Of a stretch of DNA of 64,000 nt, positions 8,072 to 18,500 are shown one piece after another. This DNA comes from Paenibacillus puerhi. Lineage in GTDB: Bacteria > Bacillota > Bacilli > Paenibacillales > NBRC-103111. The number at the start of each line of letters is the position of its first letter. Position 1 is the stretch's first letter. A model generated the notes under the pieces. That model had not been told where the DNA came from. It did no database searches and worked only from the letters and a program-made list of their open reading frames with translations. A program made the position numbers and the translations under genes. Location: assembly GCF_009846885.1 (NCBI RefSeq), contig NZ_WUWM01000002.1, forward strand, positions 186,001-250,000, read 5' to 3'.

Positions 8072-8759
8072 AACGGTAGCCTAACCCCCTAATCGTAATC
8101 AGATAGGCCGGCTTTCTTGGGTTATCCTCCAGCTTCTCCCGAAGCTTGCTGATATAGACCATAATTAAATTGTCGTCACCGATGTAGTCCTCGCCCCACA
8201 CCCGCTCATAAATATGCGCCTTCGTAAACACACGGCCCGCATGCCCCATCAGCAGAGCGAGAATTTTGAATTCATACGAGGTCAGCTCCTTCGCGACGCC
8301 TGATTTGTACAGCAGGCAGCTGCTCAAATCCAGCTTGACATCGCCGATCTCCAGAACGTCCTGATCCTCGCGCTCTTGTCTGGCAAAGGCATCGATGCGC
8401 CGGAACAGCGCCTGAACCCGGCTGACCACTTCTAGAGGGTTGAAGGGCTTGCCTACGTAATCGTCCGCTCCGAGCTGCAAGCCGGCGATTTTGTCCATAT
8501 CGTCCGATTTCGCGGAAATAAACAGAAACGGAATCTGCGATTCTTGGCGCAGCTGCTTAAGCAGTTCAAACCCGTCCATCTCCGGCATCATAATATCGGC
8601 AATGACCAGATCGACCTGTTCTTCCTGCCATACCGACAAGGCCTCCTTCCCGTTGCCGGCTTCAAGCACCGTATACCCGTGATTAGTCAAGTAAATCGTC
8701 AGCAGCTCGCGGATCTCCGCTTCATCGTCTATGATGAGTATCGTTTTGATCGTTCCCAC
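8058..8759 (-). CDS. OmpR/PhoB-family response regulator
   Basis: 233 aa. The receiver domain has the acidic pocket IIDDE, phosphoacceptor Asp near 54 in LVIADIMMPEMDG, and K in VGKPFNP. It is followed by the winged-helix output domain (VKLDLSSCLLYKSGVAKELTSYEFKILALLMGHAGRVFTK and VWGEDYIGDDNLIMVYISKLREKL). The start is GTG 8759, only 14 bp after the serine-hydrolase stop, with a weak ribosome site, which suggests coupling to the upstream gene. It works with the kinase that overlaps its 3' end. Targets are not visible. Its own operon is a reasonable guess. Confidence 0.93.
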   Translation of the reverse strand: MGTIKTILIIDDEAEIRELLTIYLTNHGYTVLEAGNGKEALSVWQEEQVDLVIADIMMPEMDGFELLKQLRQESQIPFLFISAKSDDMDKIAGLQLGADDYVGKPFNPLEVVSRVQALFRRIDAFARQEREDQDVLEIGDVKLDLSSCLLYKSGVAKELTSYEFKILALLMGHAGRVFTKAHIYERVWGEDYIGDDNLIMVYISKLREKLEDNPRKPAYLITIRGLGYRFEKG

Positions 8760-8773
8760 CCCTGGCTGCAGTG

Positions 8774-10801
8774 TTAAAATAAATGGTCGGCGAACCTTGA
8801 CAGCAGCGCTGCCGCCTCCTGCCTTAGCATCGGCTGCCTCGAACGGTAATCCGATGCGCCGCCTGGACCCTGTACAACGTCCGAACCATATAACTGTTTC
8901 GCCACTACATAGCGAACACCTTCTTCGGCCCAGGAATCGGTGACGCCGCTAAGCTCAGCCTCTTTCGGTTCGGCATGCAGATATCCGAAGGCCATCCGCC
9001 AGACCAGGGCTGCCGCCTCCTGCCTCGTCAACGTGCCTTGCGGGTTAAACTTGTCTTCGTCCGAGCCCTGGATCAGCCCGAATTCATAGGCCGCTTGAAT
9101 TTCTTCTATATAGGGACTATCCCCGAGGTCTGTAAATACGGGCTTCTGCCGCGAAGGAGCAATCCCTGCCCAGCGGATAAACCAGGCGACGAATTCCTCG
9201 CGCGTGATCGGCTGCTCGGGCCGGAAGAGCTCTTCGCCCTGCTTGTCATGGTCATCAAGCACCTTTAGTTGGCGCAAGTGGTCAATATACGCGCCGAACG
9301 GACTGTCCGCAGCCACATCCGGGAAAGGCAGCGGCGCCGCCATTTTTTCCGCCCAGCTATCCGACTTCCGATCATAGTAAAACGCCTGCACGCTGCCTGC
9401 GCCGTCCGGCTTGAAAGCGGCTTTGTTGCCTTCTTCGTCCTGGAACAGAAGCGGCTCAAGCTCCGTCAGCACATGATCGCCAAGCGGGTCCTGCACCCGA
9501 AGCTTCCCGTCCTCTACGCGAATGCGCGTCGTCCACATCCGGTTGCGCAGATCGCTATACGTGCCTTCCAGCTCCGTCAGCGCCCCGGGAGAAGACGCCG
9601 ACGACGCCGATGGAGCAGGCGGGGCCGCCTCTTCCGGGTAATAGTGATCCATGAACGCTTCGAGCAAGGGCGTGCGGATTTCAAAATCCTTGTTAACCGT
9701 GACGAACAACCCGACCTTCTCTTCAGGAAGCAGCCACATGCCGGTATGATAGCCCTCGAGATCGCCAGCCTTCTCGATGACATATCGTCCGTTATAGTTC
9801 TGCTGGGTCGCATACTCGAAGCCGTACGCCATATTCGGAAGCGACGGATGGATCGCTAGCTGGGGCCGCTGCATCTCCGCCGCTGTCTCCGCTCGCAGAA
9901 TCTCGGCTCCGTGCAGACTGCCCCCGCCCAGATGAGCCATCATAAACTTAGCCATGTCGGAGCTCGTGGACAGCATACCGCCGCCGGGAAGCTCAGTCGG
10001 GACGGTCGCATACGCAGGGATCGCTTCTCCGAGCTGATTGTACGGAACAGCTAGCTGCTGCATAAGCTGCGGGGTCAGCCGGAAGTCACTGTTTGCCATG
10101 CCCAGAGGTTTATAAATATGCTCTTGGATATAAGTCCCGAAGGGCTGGCCGCTCACTTGCTCAACTACATAACCTTGAATCGTAAAGCCAAGATTGTCAT
10201 AGCGGTAAAACGCGCCAGGCTTGCGAACGACCGTCGGCGCGTTCTCCAGCACATATTGCTTCAGCGGAGCCTCCCGGGTCAGGTCCTGCGTAGCCGACTC
10301 CGAAGTATCGCCATATGCGAAGCCGGTGGAATTTGTCAATAAATGCCGCATGGTCAGCGGCGTATCCGTCTCATTGGGGATGCGGACATCGCCCAGATAA
10401 GCCGACAGCTCCTTGTTCAGCTCGATCTTTCCCTGTTCGGCTAACTGCATCACGGCGGTAGCTGTGATCACTTTGGATACCGATGCGACGCGGAACACCG
10501 TCCGGTCCGGATCGACAGGCTGTTGCTTCTCCACATCCGCGTAGCCATAGCCTTTATTCAGCAGCACCCGGTCGCCTTTGACTACCGCCACCGAAGCCCC
10601 AGCCAGCTGTTCCTTGATCTCGGGCTTGCTGAAGAAGGCATCGGCAAACCGTTCGACCTCCTTCGCGTCCTGGGGCCCTGCTGAGGGAACGGCTGCCGCG
10701 GAGACCGCCGGCAGCGATCCGACTGTGCCCACGTTTCCCGCCATAACGGCGACGGACAGCACGGCGGCACTTAGCCTGCGAAGCTTTTGAAATCTGCTCA
10801 T
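8774..10801 (-). CDS. Secreted beta-lactamase-fold serine hydrolase with three SLH domains
   Basis: 675 aa. A signal peptide (basic MSRFQKLRRL, hydrophobic stretch, Ala-rich cleavage region near 35) leads into a class C beta-lactamase/PBP4*-type domain. The catalytic SVSK tetrad is near residue 108, and YDN near 198 is the YxN motif. A small beta-rich domain follows near 400-490. The C-terminus has three S-layer-homology repeats (FPDVAADSPFGAYI.., FTDLGDSPYIEEIQ.., GVTDSWAEEGVRYV..), which anchor proteins to the pyruvylated cell-wall polymer. The likely role is peptidoglycan-peptide or D-amino-acid ester hydrolysis at the cell surface, not antibiotic resistance. It is the first gene of an operon with the response regulator and kinase. 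Ribosome site AAGGAGTGATC precedes ATG 10801. Confidence 0.9.
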   Translation of the reverse strand: MSRFQKLRRLSAAVLSVAVMAGNVGTVGSLPAVSAAAVPSAGPQDAKEVERFADAFFSKPEIKEQLAGASVAVVKGDRVLLNKGYGYADVEKQQPVDPDRTVFRVASVSKVITATAVMQLAEQGKIELNKELSAYLGDVRIPNETDTPLTMRHLLTNSTGFAYGDTSESATQDLTREAPLKQYVLENAPTVVRKPGAFYRYDNLGFTIQGYVVEQVSGQPFGTYIQEHIYKPLGMANSDFRLTPQLMQQLAVPYNQLGEAIPAYATVPTELPGGGMLSTSSDMAKFMMAHLGGGSLHGAEILRAETAAEMQRPQLAIHPSLPNMAYGFEYATQQNYNGRYVIEKAGDLEGYHTGMWLLPEEKVGLFVTVNKDFEIRTPLLEAFMDHYYPEEAAPPAPSASSASSPGALTELEGTYSDLRNRMWTTRIRVEDGKLRVQDPLGDHVLTELEPLLFQDEEGNKAAFKPDGAGSVQAFYYDRKSDSWAEKMAAPLPFPDVAADSPFGAYIDHLRQLKVLDDHDKQGEELFRPEQPITREEFVAWFIRWAGIAPSRQKPVFTDLGDSPYIEEIQAAYEFGLIQGSDEDKFNPQGTLTRQEAAALVWRMAFGYLHAEPKEAELSGVTDSWAEEGVRYVVAKQLYGSDVVQGPGGASDYRSRQPMLRQEAAALLSRFADHLF

Positions 10802-11011
10802 TATTCGATCACTCCTTGGATTGATTGATTTCTTATCCTCAGAGTACCCGAGTAAGCTTAATACGTTTTTTATCCAATCTTAATGTAATGTGAAATCGGA
10901 GAGCGGCAGCCGGCAACCGGAAGACACGGGCCAGTCCCCCGTTTGCAAGCACATGATGGATGCTGCCGCTATAAATCCAACCAAATGTTACCCTCTTAGG
11001 TTCACGCCGCC

Positions 11012-11043
11012 AAAGAAAAAAGCCACGCCTACAGGGCGTGACT
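11012..11043 (-). terminator. Rho-independent terminator after the DUF1801 gene
   Basis: On the minus strand, an AGTCACGCC/GGCGTGGCT stem with a 5-nt loop is followed by TTTTTTCTTT. Stem and U-tract are both strong. Confidence 0.85.
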
Positions 11044-11073
11044 TCGTGTTTCCAGTCGGGACAAGCCCCTCGC

Positions 11074-11505
11074 TTACTCGGAGTCGGGACTTGGATAAGT
11101 TCTTCTCAGAAACTGGACCGACTGGCTGATCAAAGCTTTCAATACCTCGATATCGATATCCGCTAGCTTATTGATATATACGCATGCTTTCCCGGTCGTA
11201 TGCTTCCCGAGCTTAGTCAACAAAGCTTCGCGCTCCGTGTCCCCTACGGCAAAGTACAAGCTGATCTTGGCTTTCCTGGGCGAAAATCCTACCAGCGGCG
11301 CATCGCCTTCGTGCCCGGAGGCATATTTGTAGTGATAAGAGCCGAAGCCGATTATACTGGGGCCCCACATCTTGGCTTCATAGCCTGTCGTCTCCGTAAA
11401 CAGATCCAACAGTCGATACGCATCCGCACGTTTCCCGGGACTTTCCACCTGCTCTATAAACTCGATGACGCTGTGCTCGGTTTCTTTTGTTTTCAATTCA
11501 GCCAT
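11074..11505 (-). CDS. DUF1801 (YdhG-like) domain protein
   Basis: 143 aa soluble protein with the DUF1801 pattern: EFIEQVESPGKRADAYRLLDL, then MWGPSIIGFGSYHYKYASG, KISLYF and CVYINKLADIDIEVLKALI. The fold resembles the iron-chaperone frataxin in structural databases, but no activity is established for this branch. The start is ATG 11505, with GAGG about 7-8 nt upstream. Stand-alone gene with its own terminator, lying just downstream of the NRPS operon. The 123-bp gap from the NRPS stop shows no clear terminator, so some read-through is possible. Confidence 0.85.
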   Translation of the reverse strand: MAELKTKETEHSVIEFIEQVESPGKRADAYRLLDLFTETTGYEAKMWGPSIIGFGSYHYKYASGHEGDAPLVGFSPRKAKISLYFAVGDTEREALLTKLGKHTTGKACVYINKLADIDIEVLKALISQSVQFLRRTYPSPDSE

Positions 11506-11628
11506 CCGTTCGCCTCACTCCTCCCGTGCCCTGTCTCCATAAGCTAGCTTTAGCTTGGCCCTATCGATCTTATGCGCAATCGCGGAAGGACTCAAGAGGC
11601 TTCAAGCCTATGTGCAGCCGTATTGGTT

Positions 11629-14600
11629 CTAGCTGGCGCCGGGAACGAGGCGTTCCTCTCTCCCCTGCTCTGCCGCGTTCCCCAGAGTAATCTTCCGGAT
11701 CATCTCCGCGTTGGCCGCCACATGCTCCTTGTTCAGCATGGTGTCATGCCCGCCGAGCCCCTGATGCTCACTGACGCACCCGGTCGTTGCGGTATGCCAG
11801 TGGGCGTACTCCCGGTCATACTCTCCCTCCACGGACACGTTAGAGCGGATCATATGAATATCGGCCCGCACCTCTCCGCTGTTCTCCAGCATGAAGAAGT
11901 AGGTCAGGAACCCCTTCAAGCGATCTTTATCCTTCTCTCTGAATTGAAAGTCCTGGAACACCGGATGTGTCATATAGTGACGGCAGAGCAGCTCCAGATC
12001 CTCCTCGGACGGGGGGCCCGCATCCTTCTTGCGGTAGCAGTCCAGCAGGATTAGGTCGGATACCCGGTGTCCCGCCGCCTCCATCGCCTTGACCGCTTCG
12101 AAAGCAAGATGACCGCCTGAAGAATAGCCGAGCAGGACATAGGGCCCTTCGGGCTGGGCTCCGGTAATCAGCTCCACATAATGCTCCATATGATGCGGGT
12201 GGTCGATATAGTCGATGGAATACACCGAAATCTCCTGCAGCTGCCCGCCAAGCTCATGGTAGATCATCCCGAGTCCGCCCATCGGGGTGAAGCAGAAGAG
12301 CGGCCTGCGGCCCTTCTTGTTCATCAGCATGATCGCCTTGGGCTCAGTCTTGTATCTGCCCATCAGGTAGGAGGCCATCCCCCGGGGCGACGGCGATTCC
12401 ATCATCACCGAGAGAGGAAGCTCCACGTCAAACTCCTGGTGGACCCGGGAGACGAGCATCATCGCCTTCAGGGAGCTGCCCCCCGCTTCGAAGAAATCAT
12501 CGCTCACCCCGATCCGGCGCTCCAGCAGCTCCTGGCAGAGCGCGGCCAGACGGTGCTCCCATTGGTTCTGGGCAGCCGTGTCCTTCCGCTCCGCGAGCAG
12601 CCCTTCCGGCTGCGGCAGCGCATGACGGTCGATCTTGCCGTTAGCGGATAAGGGCATCGAATCCAGCCTGATGAAACGGACGGGAATCATGTACCCCGGC
12701 AGCCGTGCGGAGCAGTGGTTCCGAAGCTCCTCTTCGGCTTCCGAAGCGTCCGGCGCTGTGTAGTAAGCGCACAGCACCTTTTCTTCCCCGGATGCCTCAT
12801 ACGCGGTGACAGCTGCGTCATGGACATGACGATGGGCCCGCAGCACCTCTTCGATCTCGCCGAGTTCAATACGGTAACCCCGCACCTTGACCTGATCGTC
12901 CGTCCTTCCCGTATACTCCAGTCTGCCGTCCGGCAGCCACCGGGCGCTGTCTCCCGAGCGGTACATCCGCTCGCCCGGATAGAACGGGTCATCGGCAAAG
13001 GCCTCCGCCGTCAGCTCCGGACGGTTCAGGTACCCTCTTGCCAGCCCTTCCCCGGCAATCCATAAGTGCCCTCTCACGCCGACCGGCAGCAGTCGAAGCT
13101 GTTCATCCAGAATGTACACCCGGGCGCCGGGAATAGGCCGGCCGATGGAGAGCTTGCCGCCGGGCCAAATATCCCGCTCGCACGTCGTAATGATGCTGTT
13201 CTCCGTGGGGCCGTACTCATCGGCGATCTCGATGCCGGGGAACACCTCCCTGCTGCGCTCCACAAGCCGAAGCGGGAGCTTCTCCCCTCCCAGGGTGACA
13301 ACCCGCACGGAAGCCGCATCTTCCTCCCGGAGACATTCCAGGAGGACCGCATACAAGCTGGGGACGCATTCGATATGAGTCACCCTATGCTCCCCGATCC
13401 ATCTTCGCAGGGCGAGCGGGTCCTTCGCCTCCCCGTCCGGCACCAGCACTACCGCCGAGCCTGACAGCAGGGGCGGCATTAGGCAGGATAGAAAGGCATC
13501 GAAGGCGAACGAGTAAACCTGCAATACCCGGTCCTCCGGCTTGAAGCCGAATTCCCGCCGACGCCACATCATCGTGTTCACGGCGCTGCGGTGCTCGATC
13601 ATCACGCCTTTGGGGCGGCCGGTCGTGCCGGAGGTATAGATCACATAAGCCAGATCGCCCATGCGGTGGCAGGCCGGAAGCGCCTCCCCGTCTGCGCCGG
13701 GCTCTACGGCTTCTTCTTCCAGGCTCATGGTTGCGCCATCCCAGCCGATATCCGCTACCCCGCGGCCGGTCAGCAGCAGTCTGGCCCCGCTGTCGTCCAG
13801 CATGTACCGCTGTCTCTCTACCGGATAATCCGGGTCGATAGCGACAAATGCTCCGCCGGCCTTCCATACCGCAAGCATCCCGACGACCAGGCCCGAGGAC
13901 CGCTTTGCGCACAGACCCACAATCTCGGCGGGCTTCACCCCTGTACGGCGCAGCCGGAAGGCCAACCGATCCGACCGCTGCTGCAGCTCGCGGTAGGTTA
14001 CGGCCCCGCCATCGCAGAGCAGCGCCGGACGGTCCGGTGTACGGCCCGCCTGTTCATCGAAGAGGGCATCCAGCGGCTTGCCTTCATGGGGCGCCGGCTC
14101 CTGGAAGAAGGCCTTGAGCAGGCGCTCCTCGTCTCGCGGAGTCAAAATGCCGATACGCTCGACGGGTTCGTGATCCTGCACGGCCGCCGCATCCAGCGCG
14201 TGCAGCAGCTGCTCCTGCAGCTGCTCGATGAACCAGTCCTCGTACAGCCCGGGATGGTAGCTGAACTTGACCTGCCCTTCCTCGGGATAAATATGGACGG
14301 TAAGATGATAATTGATTTCCTCCGTATGAATATCCGAGATCGCGAAGCCCAGCTTCCGCTTCGATTCCTCCTGGTCGAGGGCTTGACGGTCGATGGGGAA
14401 ATTCTCGAACACGAGAAAATGGTCGATTCTCGCATGCTTCAGATCCGTTTCCTGCTCGATGTCGCGAAACGACACATAATCATGGTTCATCGCCTCCAGG
14501 GCGCGCTGCTGAACCTGCCTCAGGCATTCGGCCAGAGACATACCGGGGGTCAGGCGGATCCGTACCGGAATCGTGTTGATGAGCAGCCCAACCATCTGCT

Positions 14601-15477
14601 CGATGCCCTCGATCGGAGCCGTCCGCCCGGAGACGATCGAACCGAACACGATATCATCGCTTCGGCAATACCTGCGCATCACGAGCGCCCAGACGGTTTG
14701 AAACACGCAGTTCACGGTGACCTGATGTCTGCGGGCAAGGAGCTCCAGACGGCGCGCGCGCTCTGCGCCCATCTCGAACAGCACTTCCTTGACAGTCGAT
14801 GCCCCCGAGGCTCTCAAAACTCCCTGCGAGGAGGAGGGCAGCGCTTCTGCGGCCCGGTACCCGTCGAAATACGATCTCCAGTAGGCTAGCGAGGCCTCCT
14901 TAGGCCGCTCGCCAAGCCAGTCCAGATAGCTCCGGTAAGGGACTTCATCCTTGACCGGCAGCTCCTTCCCCTGTCGCAGCAGACGGTATCCCTCCAGCAG
15001 TTCGCGGAACACGTTGGAGAAGGACCAGCCGTCCATCACGATATGGTGGTGGTTGACAATGAAACGGTAAGTGGTCTCGCCCATCCGGAAAACGGTAATC
15101 CGCACAAGCAGGTCCCTCGCCAGGTCAAAATCCCGGTCCTTGTTCGCCTGCTTCCACTCCGACAGGTGCCTCTTCTGTGCCTCGGGCTCCAGCCCCCTCA
15201 GGTCCTCATAGCGGATGCGGAACTGACGCTGATGGAGCACCACCTGCACGGGGCGGGCCCTGTTCTGCTGGACAAAGACGGACCGAAGGATGTCGTAGCG
15301 CCGGATGAGCCCGTTCATGCTCGTCTCTAGGAGCGGAACATCCAGCTCCCCTTCCAGGCTCATCTCGATTTGCACAAAGTAAAGTCTGGATTCCTTATCC
15401 GCCAGCGAGGTATAGAACATCCCTTCCTGGGTCGGAGTCAGCGGATCGATCCGCTTGATCTTATCTCTCGGTTTCAT
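11629..15477 (-). CDS. NRPS module C-A-T-TE (final module, chain release)
   Basis: 1282 aa. The condensation domain spans about 10-440 with intact HHIVMDG (144-150). The adenylation domain spans about 470-965: YVIYTSGTTGRPKGV core, EYGPTE, YRSGDSARWLPDG, and the terminal Lys in LSANGKIDR. The carrier is FFEAGGSSLKAM near 1010. The thioesterase spans about 1050-1282 with Ser in GYSSGG and a late His in GGHDTML. Aligned by eye to GrsA, the specificity pocket reads roughly D-A-S-E-V-L-E-I-I-K, which is not a code I recognise. Glu at position 278 is shared with ornithine-type pockets, so a basic residue is possible. Its C domain should accept the D-configured chain from the upstream C-A-T-E enzyme. 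TE releases the product by hydrolysis or cyclisation. GGGAGG lies 5 nt before ATG. Confidence 0.95.
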   Translation of the reverse strand: MKPRDKIKRIDPLTPTQEGMFYTSLADKESRLYFVQIEMSLEGELDVPLLETSMNGLIRRYDILRSVFVQQNRARPVQVVLHQRQFRIRYEDLRGLEPEAQKRHLSEWKQANKDRDFDLARDLLVRITVFRMGETTYRFIVNHHHIVMDGWSFSNVFRELLEGYRLLRQGKELPVKDEVPYRSYLDWLGERPKEASLAYWRSYFDGYRAAEALPSSSQGVLRASGASTVKEVLFEMGAERARRLELLARRHQVTVNCVFQTVWALVMRRYCRSDDIVFGSIVSGRTAPIEGIEQMVGLLINTIPVRIRLTPGMSLAECLRQVQQRALEAMNHDYVSFRDIEQETDLKHARIDHFLVFENFPIDRQALDQEESKRKLGFAISDIHTEEINYHLTVHIYPEEGQVKFSYHPGLYEDWFIEQLQEQLLHALDAAAVQDHEPVERIGILTPRDEERLLKAFFQEPAPHEGKPLDALFDEQAGRTPDRPALLCDGGAVTYRELQQRSDRLAFRLRRTGVKPAEIVGLCAKRSSGLVVGMLAVWKAGGAFVAIDPDYPVERQRYMLDDSGARLLLTGRGVADIGWDGATMSLEEEAVEPGADGEALPACHRMGDLAYVIYTSGTTGRPKGVMIEHRSAVNTMMWRRREFGFKPEDRVLQVYSFAFDAFLSCLMPPLLSGSAVVLVPDGEAKDPLALRRWIGEHRVTHIECVPSLYAVLLECLREEDAASVRVVTLGGEKLPLRLVERSREVFPGIEIADEYGPTENSIITTCERDIWPGGKLSIGRPIPGARVYILDEQLRLLPVGVRGHLWIAGEGLARGYLNRPELTAEAFADDPFYPGERMYRSGDSARWLPDGRLEYTGRTDDQVKVRGYRIELGEIEEVLRAHRHVHDAAVTAYEASGEEKVLCAYYTAPDASEAEEELRNHCSARLPGYMIPVRFIRLDSMPLSANGKIDRHALPQPEGLLAERKDTAAQNQWEHRLAALCQELLERRIGVSDDFFEAGGSSLKAMMLVSRVHQEFDVELPLSVMMESPSPRGMASYLMGRYKTEPKAIMLMNKKGRRPLFCFTPMGGLGMIYHELGGQLQEISVYSIDYIDHPHHMEHYVELITGAQPEGPYVLLGYSSGGHLAFEAVKAMEAAGHRVSDLILLDCYRKKDAGPPSEEDLELLCRHYMTHPVFQDFQFREKDKDRLKGFLTYFFMLENSGEVRADIHMIRSNVSVEGEYDREYAHWHTATTGCVSEHQGLGGHDTMLNKEHVAANAEMIRKITLGNAAEQGREERLVPGAS

Positions 15478-15540
15478 GGCAGCCTCCCTGTTCTCTGCGA
15501 CAGCGGCCCGGCGGCGGCCGGCAGCCGCTTTATGGCATCC

Positions 15541-18500
15541 TTACTCAATGGATTCGACAAGATCATAGAGCTCGTCCAGCTCTTCGAGGGACATGGAGGC
15601 GTACCCCAGATCGCTGGGCGTCCCTTCGCTGTGCGACTGTCCCGCGCAGTGTCGGATCACCGCCAGCAGGTTGGTCCTCAGAAGCTCCAGCAGCGAGGCT
15701 ATCGTGTCCTCCTTGTGAATTCGCCGATTGTAATCCAGGAGCAGATGCAGGCTGCCGTCCCGCACAAAGCCCGTGATCAGCAGCAAGGCCGTACGGTCCG
15801 TATCGGGCGATGTGAGGTCTCCGGCCGGATAGAAGGAAGAACCGAAGTGCTTCCGCTGCAGGTCCCGGTCGATCTGGCCGAGGTAATTGAAGCTGATCTG
15901 GGGCTGAAGCCGGCACTGCAGCCCTTCCAGAAGCTCCTCGGGCGTCAAATATTTCAGGACGCCGTAGCCCATGCCTCCCTTTGGCACCTGACGGAGCTGC
16001 TCTTTGACGGACTTGATGGTATATGGAAGATCATGGGAGCGGCTCACGTCGAGAACAAGAGGGTACTGCGAGGTAAACCAGCCCACGGTGCGGTTCACAT
16101 TGACTCCTTTGACCAGCGGCTCTCTGCCATGCCCCTCCATGCCCAGCGTAATCCGCTCGGCTGCCGTCCATTCCTTGAGCGTAAGCCCGACGGCGGTCAG
16201 CAGAATGTCATTGATTTCCGTTTTGTAGGCATGGTGGACCTTCTTCAGCAGCTCTTGGGTTTCCTGTTCGGTCAGCTTCACGCTGAGGGAACACTCGTCC
16301 CGAGTCAAGTTCGAGGCTCTCGTGTAATCGGTAGGAATACGCAGGGCCTGAGCCTCCTCCACCGACCGCCAGAACGGAATCTGCCGCAGCAGTTCACTGC
16401 TCCTCGCATACTCGTGCAGCTCCCTGGCCCAGCGCTGGAACGAGTCGGTTTTGGCCGGAAGCTGAATGTCCTCGTTCCTGATCGCCTGCCCGTAGACGGT
16501 ATCAAAGTCCTCAAGGATGATCCGCCAGGATACCCAGTCCATGACCAGATGATGGGCGATGAACAGAAGGTGATCCCCATCCGCCGCTCTGAATAGCGCC
16601 GCCTTCCATAGGGAGCCGCTGTCCAGCCGAATGCTCGCGTGGAGACGGTTCGCATGCTCCAGCAGCTCCTCCTCCGCCCGTTCGGTTCCCCGGAGCTGAA
16701 TGACATGAAGCTCAGGCTCCGTATCCTCCACCGGCCGGCACCATAACCTTGGCGCTCCTCCATCCTGCTTGGACACGACCGTACTGCGCAGGATATCATG
16801 ATGCTCGGTTAATTTCCGCATGGCCTGCCTCACTGCCTCTTCATCGAAGCCGGCGCTGCTGTGGATCGTCAATGCTTGGTTCCAGTGCCCCGGATGAGTG
16901 ACTTGCTCCTCGAAAAACCAGCTCGTGATCGGCGTCGCTGCGATCTCTCCGGTAACGGAAGTTTGCTCGGCGTAGGAGGTGACCGGCTGGACATGGGCGA
17001 TCAGCTCCTTCAAGACCGGATGGATGAAGAGCTGCTTCATATCGAGCTCCCATCCCATCTTGTACAGACGGGAGGCGATGCCGATGGCCATGATCGAATC
17101 GCCACCCAGGTCGAAGAAGTTGTCGTTCAAGCCGACATCCTCCGCCCCGAGCACATCCTCCCAGACGGCGGCGAGCAGCTTCTCGAGCTCGCTTTCGGGC
17201 GGGGCATAGGCCCTCTGCCCCCTGCCCTGGGCAGGCTCCGGCAGCTGCTTGATATCCAGCTTGCCGCTGGTAGTCAGCGGAAAGCGCTCCAGCCTGATAT
17301 AGTGGGCCGGAAGCATATAGGAAGGAAGCTTGCCCATCAAGTGAGTGCGCAGCCCTTCGCTGTCGATCTCCTCCCCTGCGGTATAGTAAGCGCACAGGCC
17401 TTGAGAGCCGGAAGCACGGCGGAAAGGGGCCACGACCGCTTTATCGACGAGCGGATGCTGCTGCAGCATCCATTCGACCTCCCCTTTTTCAATACGGATC
17501 CCGTTCACTTTCAGCTGATCGTCCCGGCGTCCGAGGTAGGCGATGGTGCCGTCCGGCAGCCACTTGGCATAATCCCCGGTACGGTATAGGCGTCCTTCAC
17601 CCAGCGGGTTTGCCACGAAACGGTTCGAGGTATCCTCCGGAAGCCCCAGATACCCGCGGGCCAACTGGACGCCCCCGACGTACAGCTCGCCTCGGACGCC
17701 GATAGGTACGGGCTGCATCTGGCCGTCAAGAATGTACATCTGCGTCTCGGCAAGGGGCCTGCCGATGCTGTGCAGCTTGTCCCCGGGCGCGAACTCGTGG
17801 GCTGTCACAAACACCGCGGTTTCCGTCGGTCCGTACAGATTGATCAATCGTCTCCCGCCGCTCAGCCAACCGCCGATCTCAAAGGAGATCGCTTCGCCTC
17901 CCGTGAACACGGTCTTCAGGGAAGCCGGCAGCTCCTGCGGGTCTAACGTGGACAGAACCGGCGGCGTCAGCAGGACAGTCGTCACCTGATGCCGATGGAG
18001 CAGCTCTCTCAGCGCTTCTCCTCCCGCGCGTGCTTCCGGCGAGACGAGACACAGCGCCGCTCCCGTCGAAAGCGGACAGAACATCTCGAAGACCGACGCA
18101 TCGAACGTGAGCGAAGCGAACTGAAGCATCACGGCGTCCTGTGCGTTCTTCAGGCCGGAGAGCTCCATACCCGCCGCGATGGCGCTGCAGATGCTCCGGT
18201 GCTCGATGGCCACGCCCTTGGGGGTACCCGTCGAGCCCGACGTGTACAGCACGTAGGCGAGTGTGCTGCCGTCTGCGGCGGAAGGCGGATTGTCCTCGCA
18301 TTCCCGGCTAACCGAAGACCAAGCAGCATCCAACTCCAGGATGAAGCTGAACCCGGGCTGCGTGAGCCGGGCTGTATCGTCCGTCACCGCGAAGCGCAGG
18401 CCGGCGTCCTTGACTAGCGCCGTGATCCGCTCCTGCGGAAACGACGGGTCCATCGCCACGTAAGCGCCGCCTGCTTTGAGTATCCCGAGGACGGCTCCGA

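Noticed and set aside
13591-14889. 432-codon plus-strand frame inside the last NRPS
   Set aside because: Shadow of the NRPS reading frame; low-complexity Arg/His/Leu-rich translation with no ribosome site.
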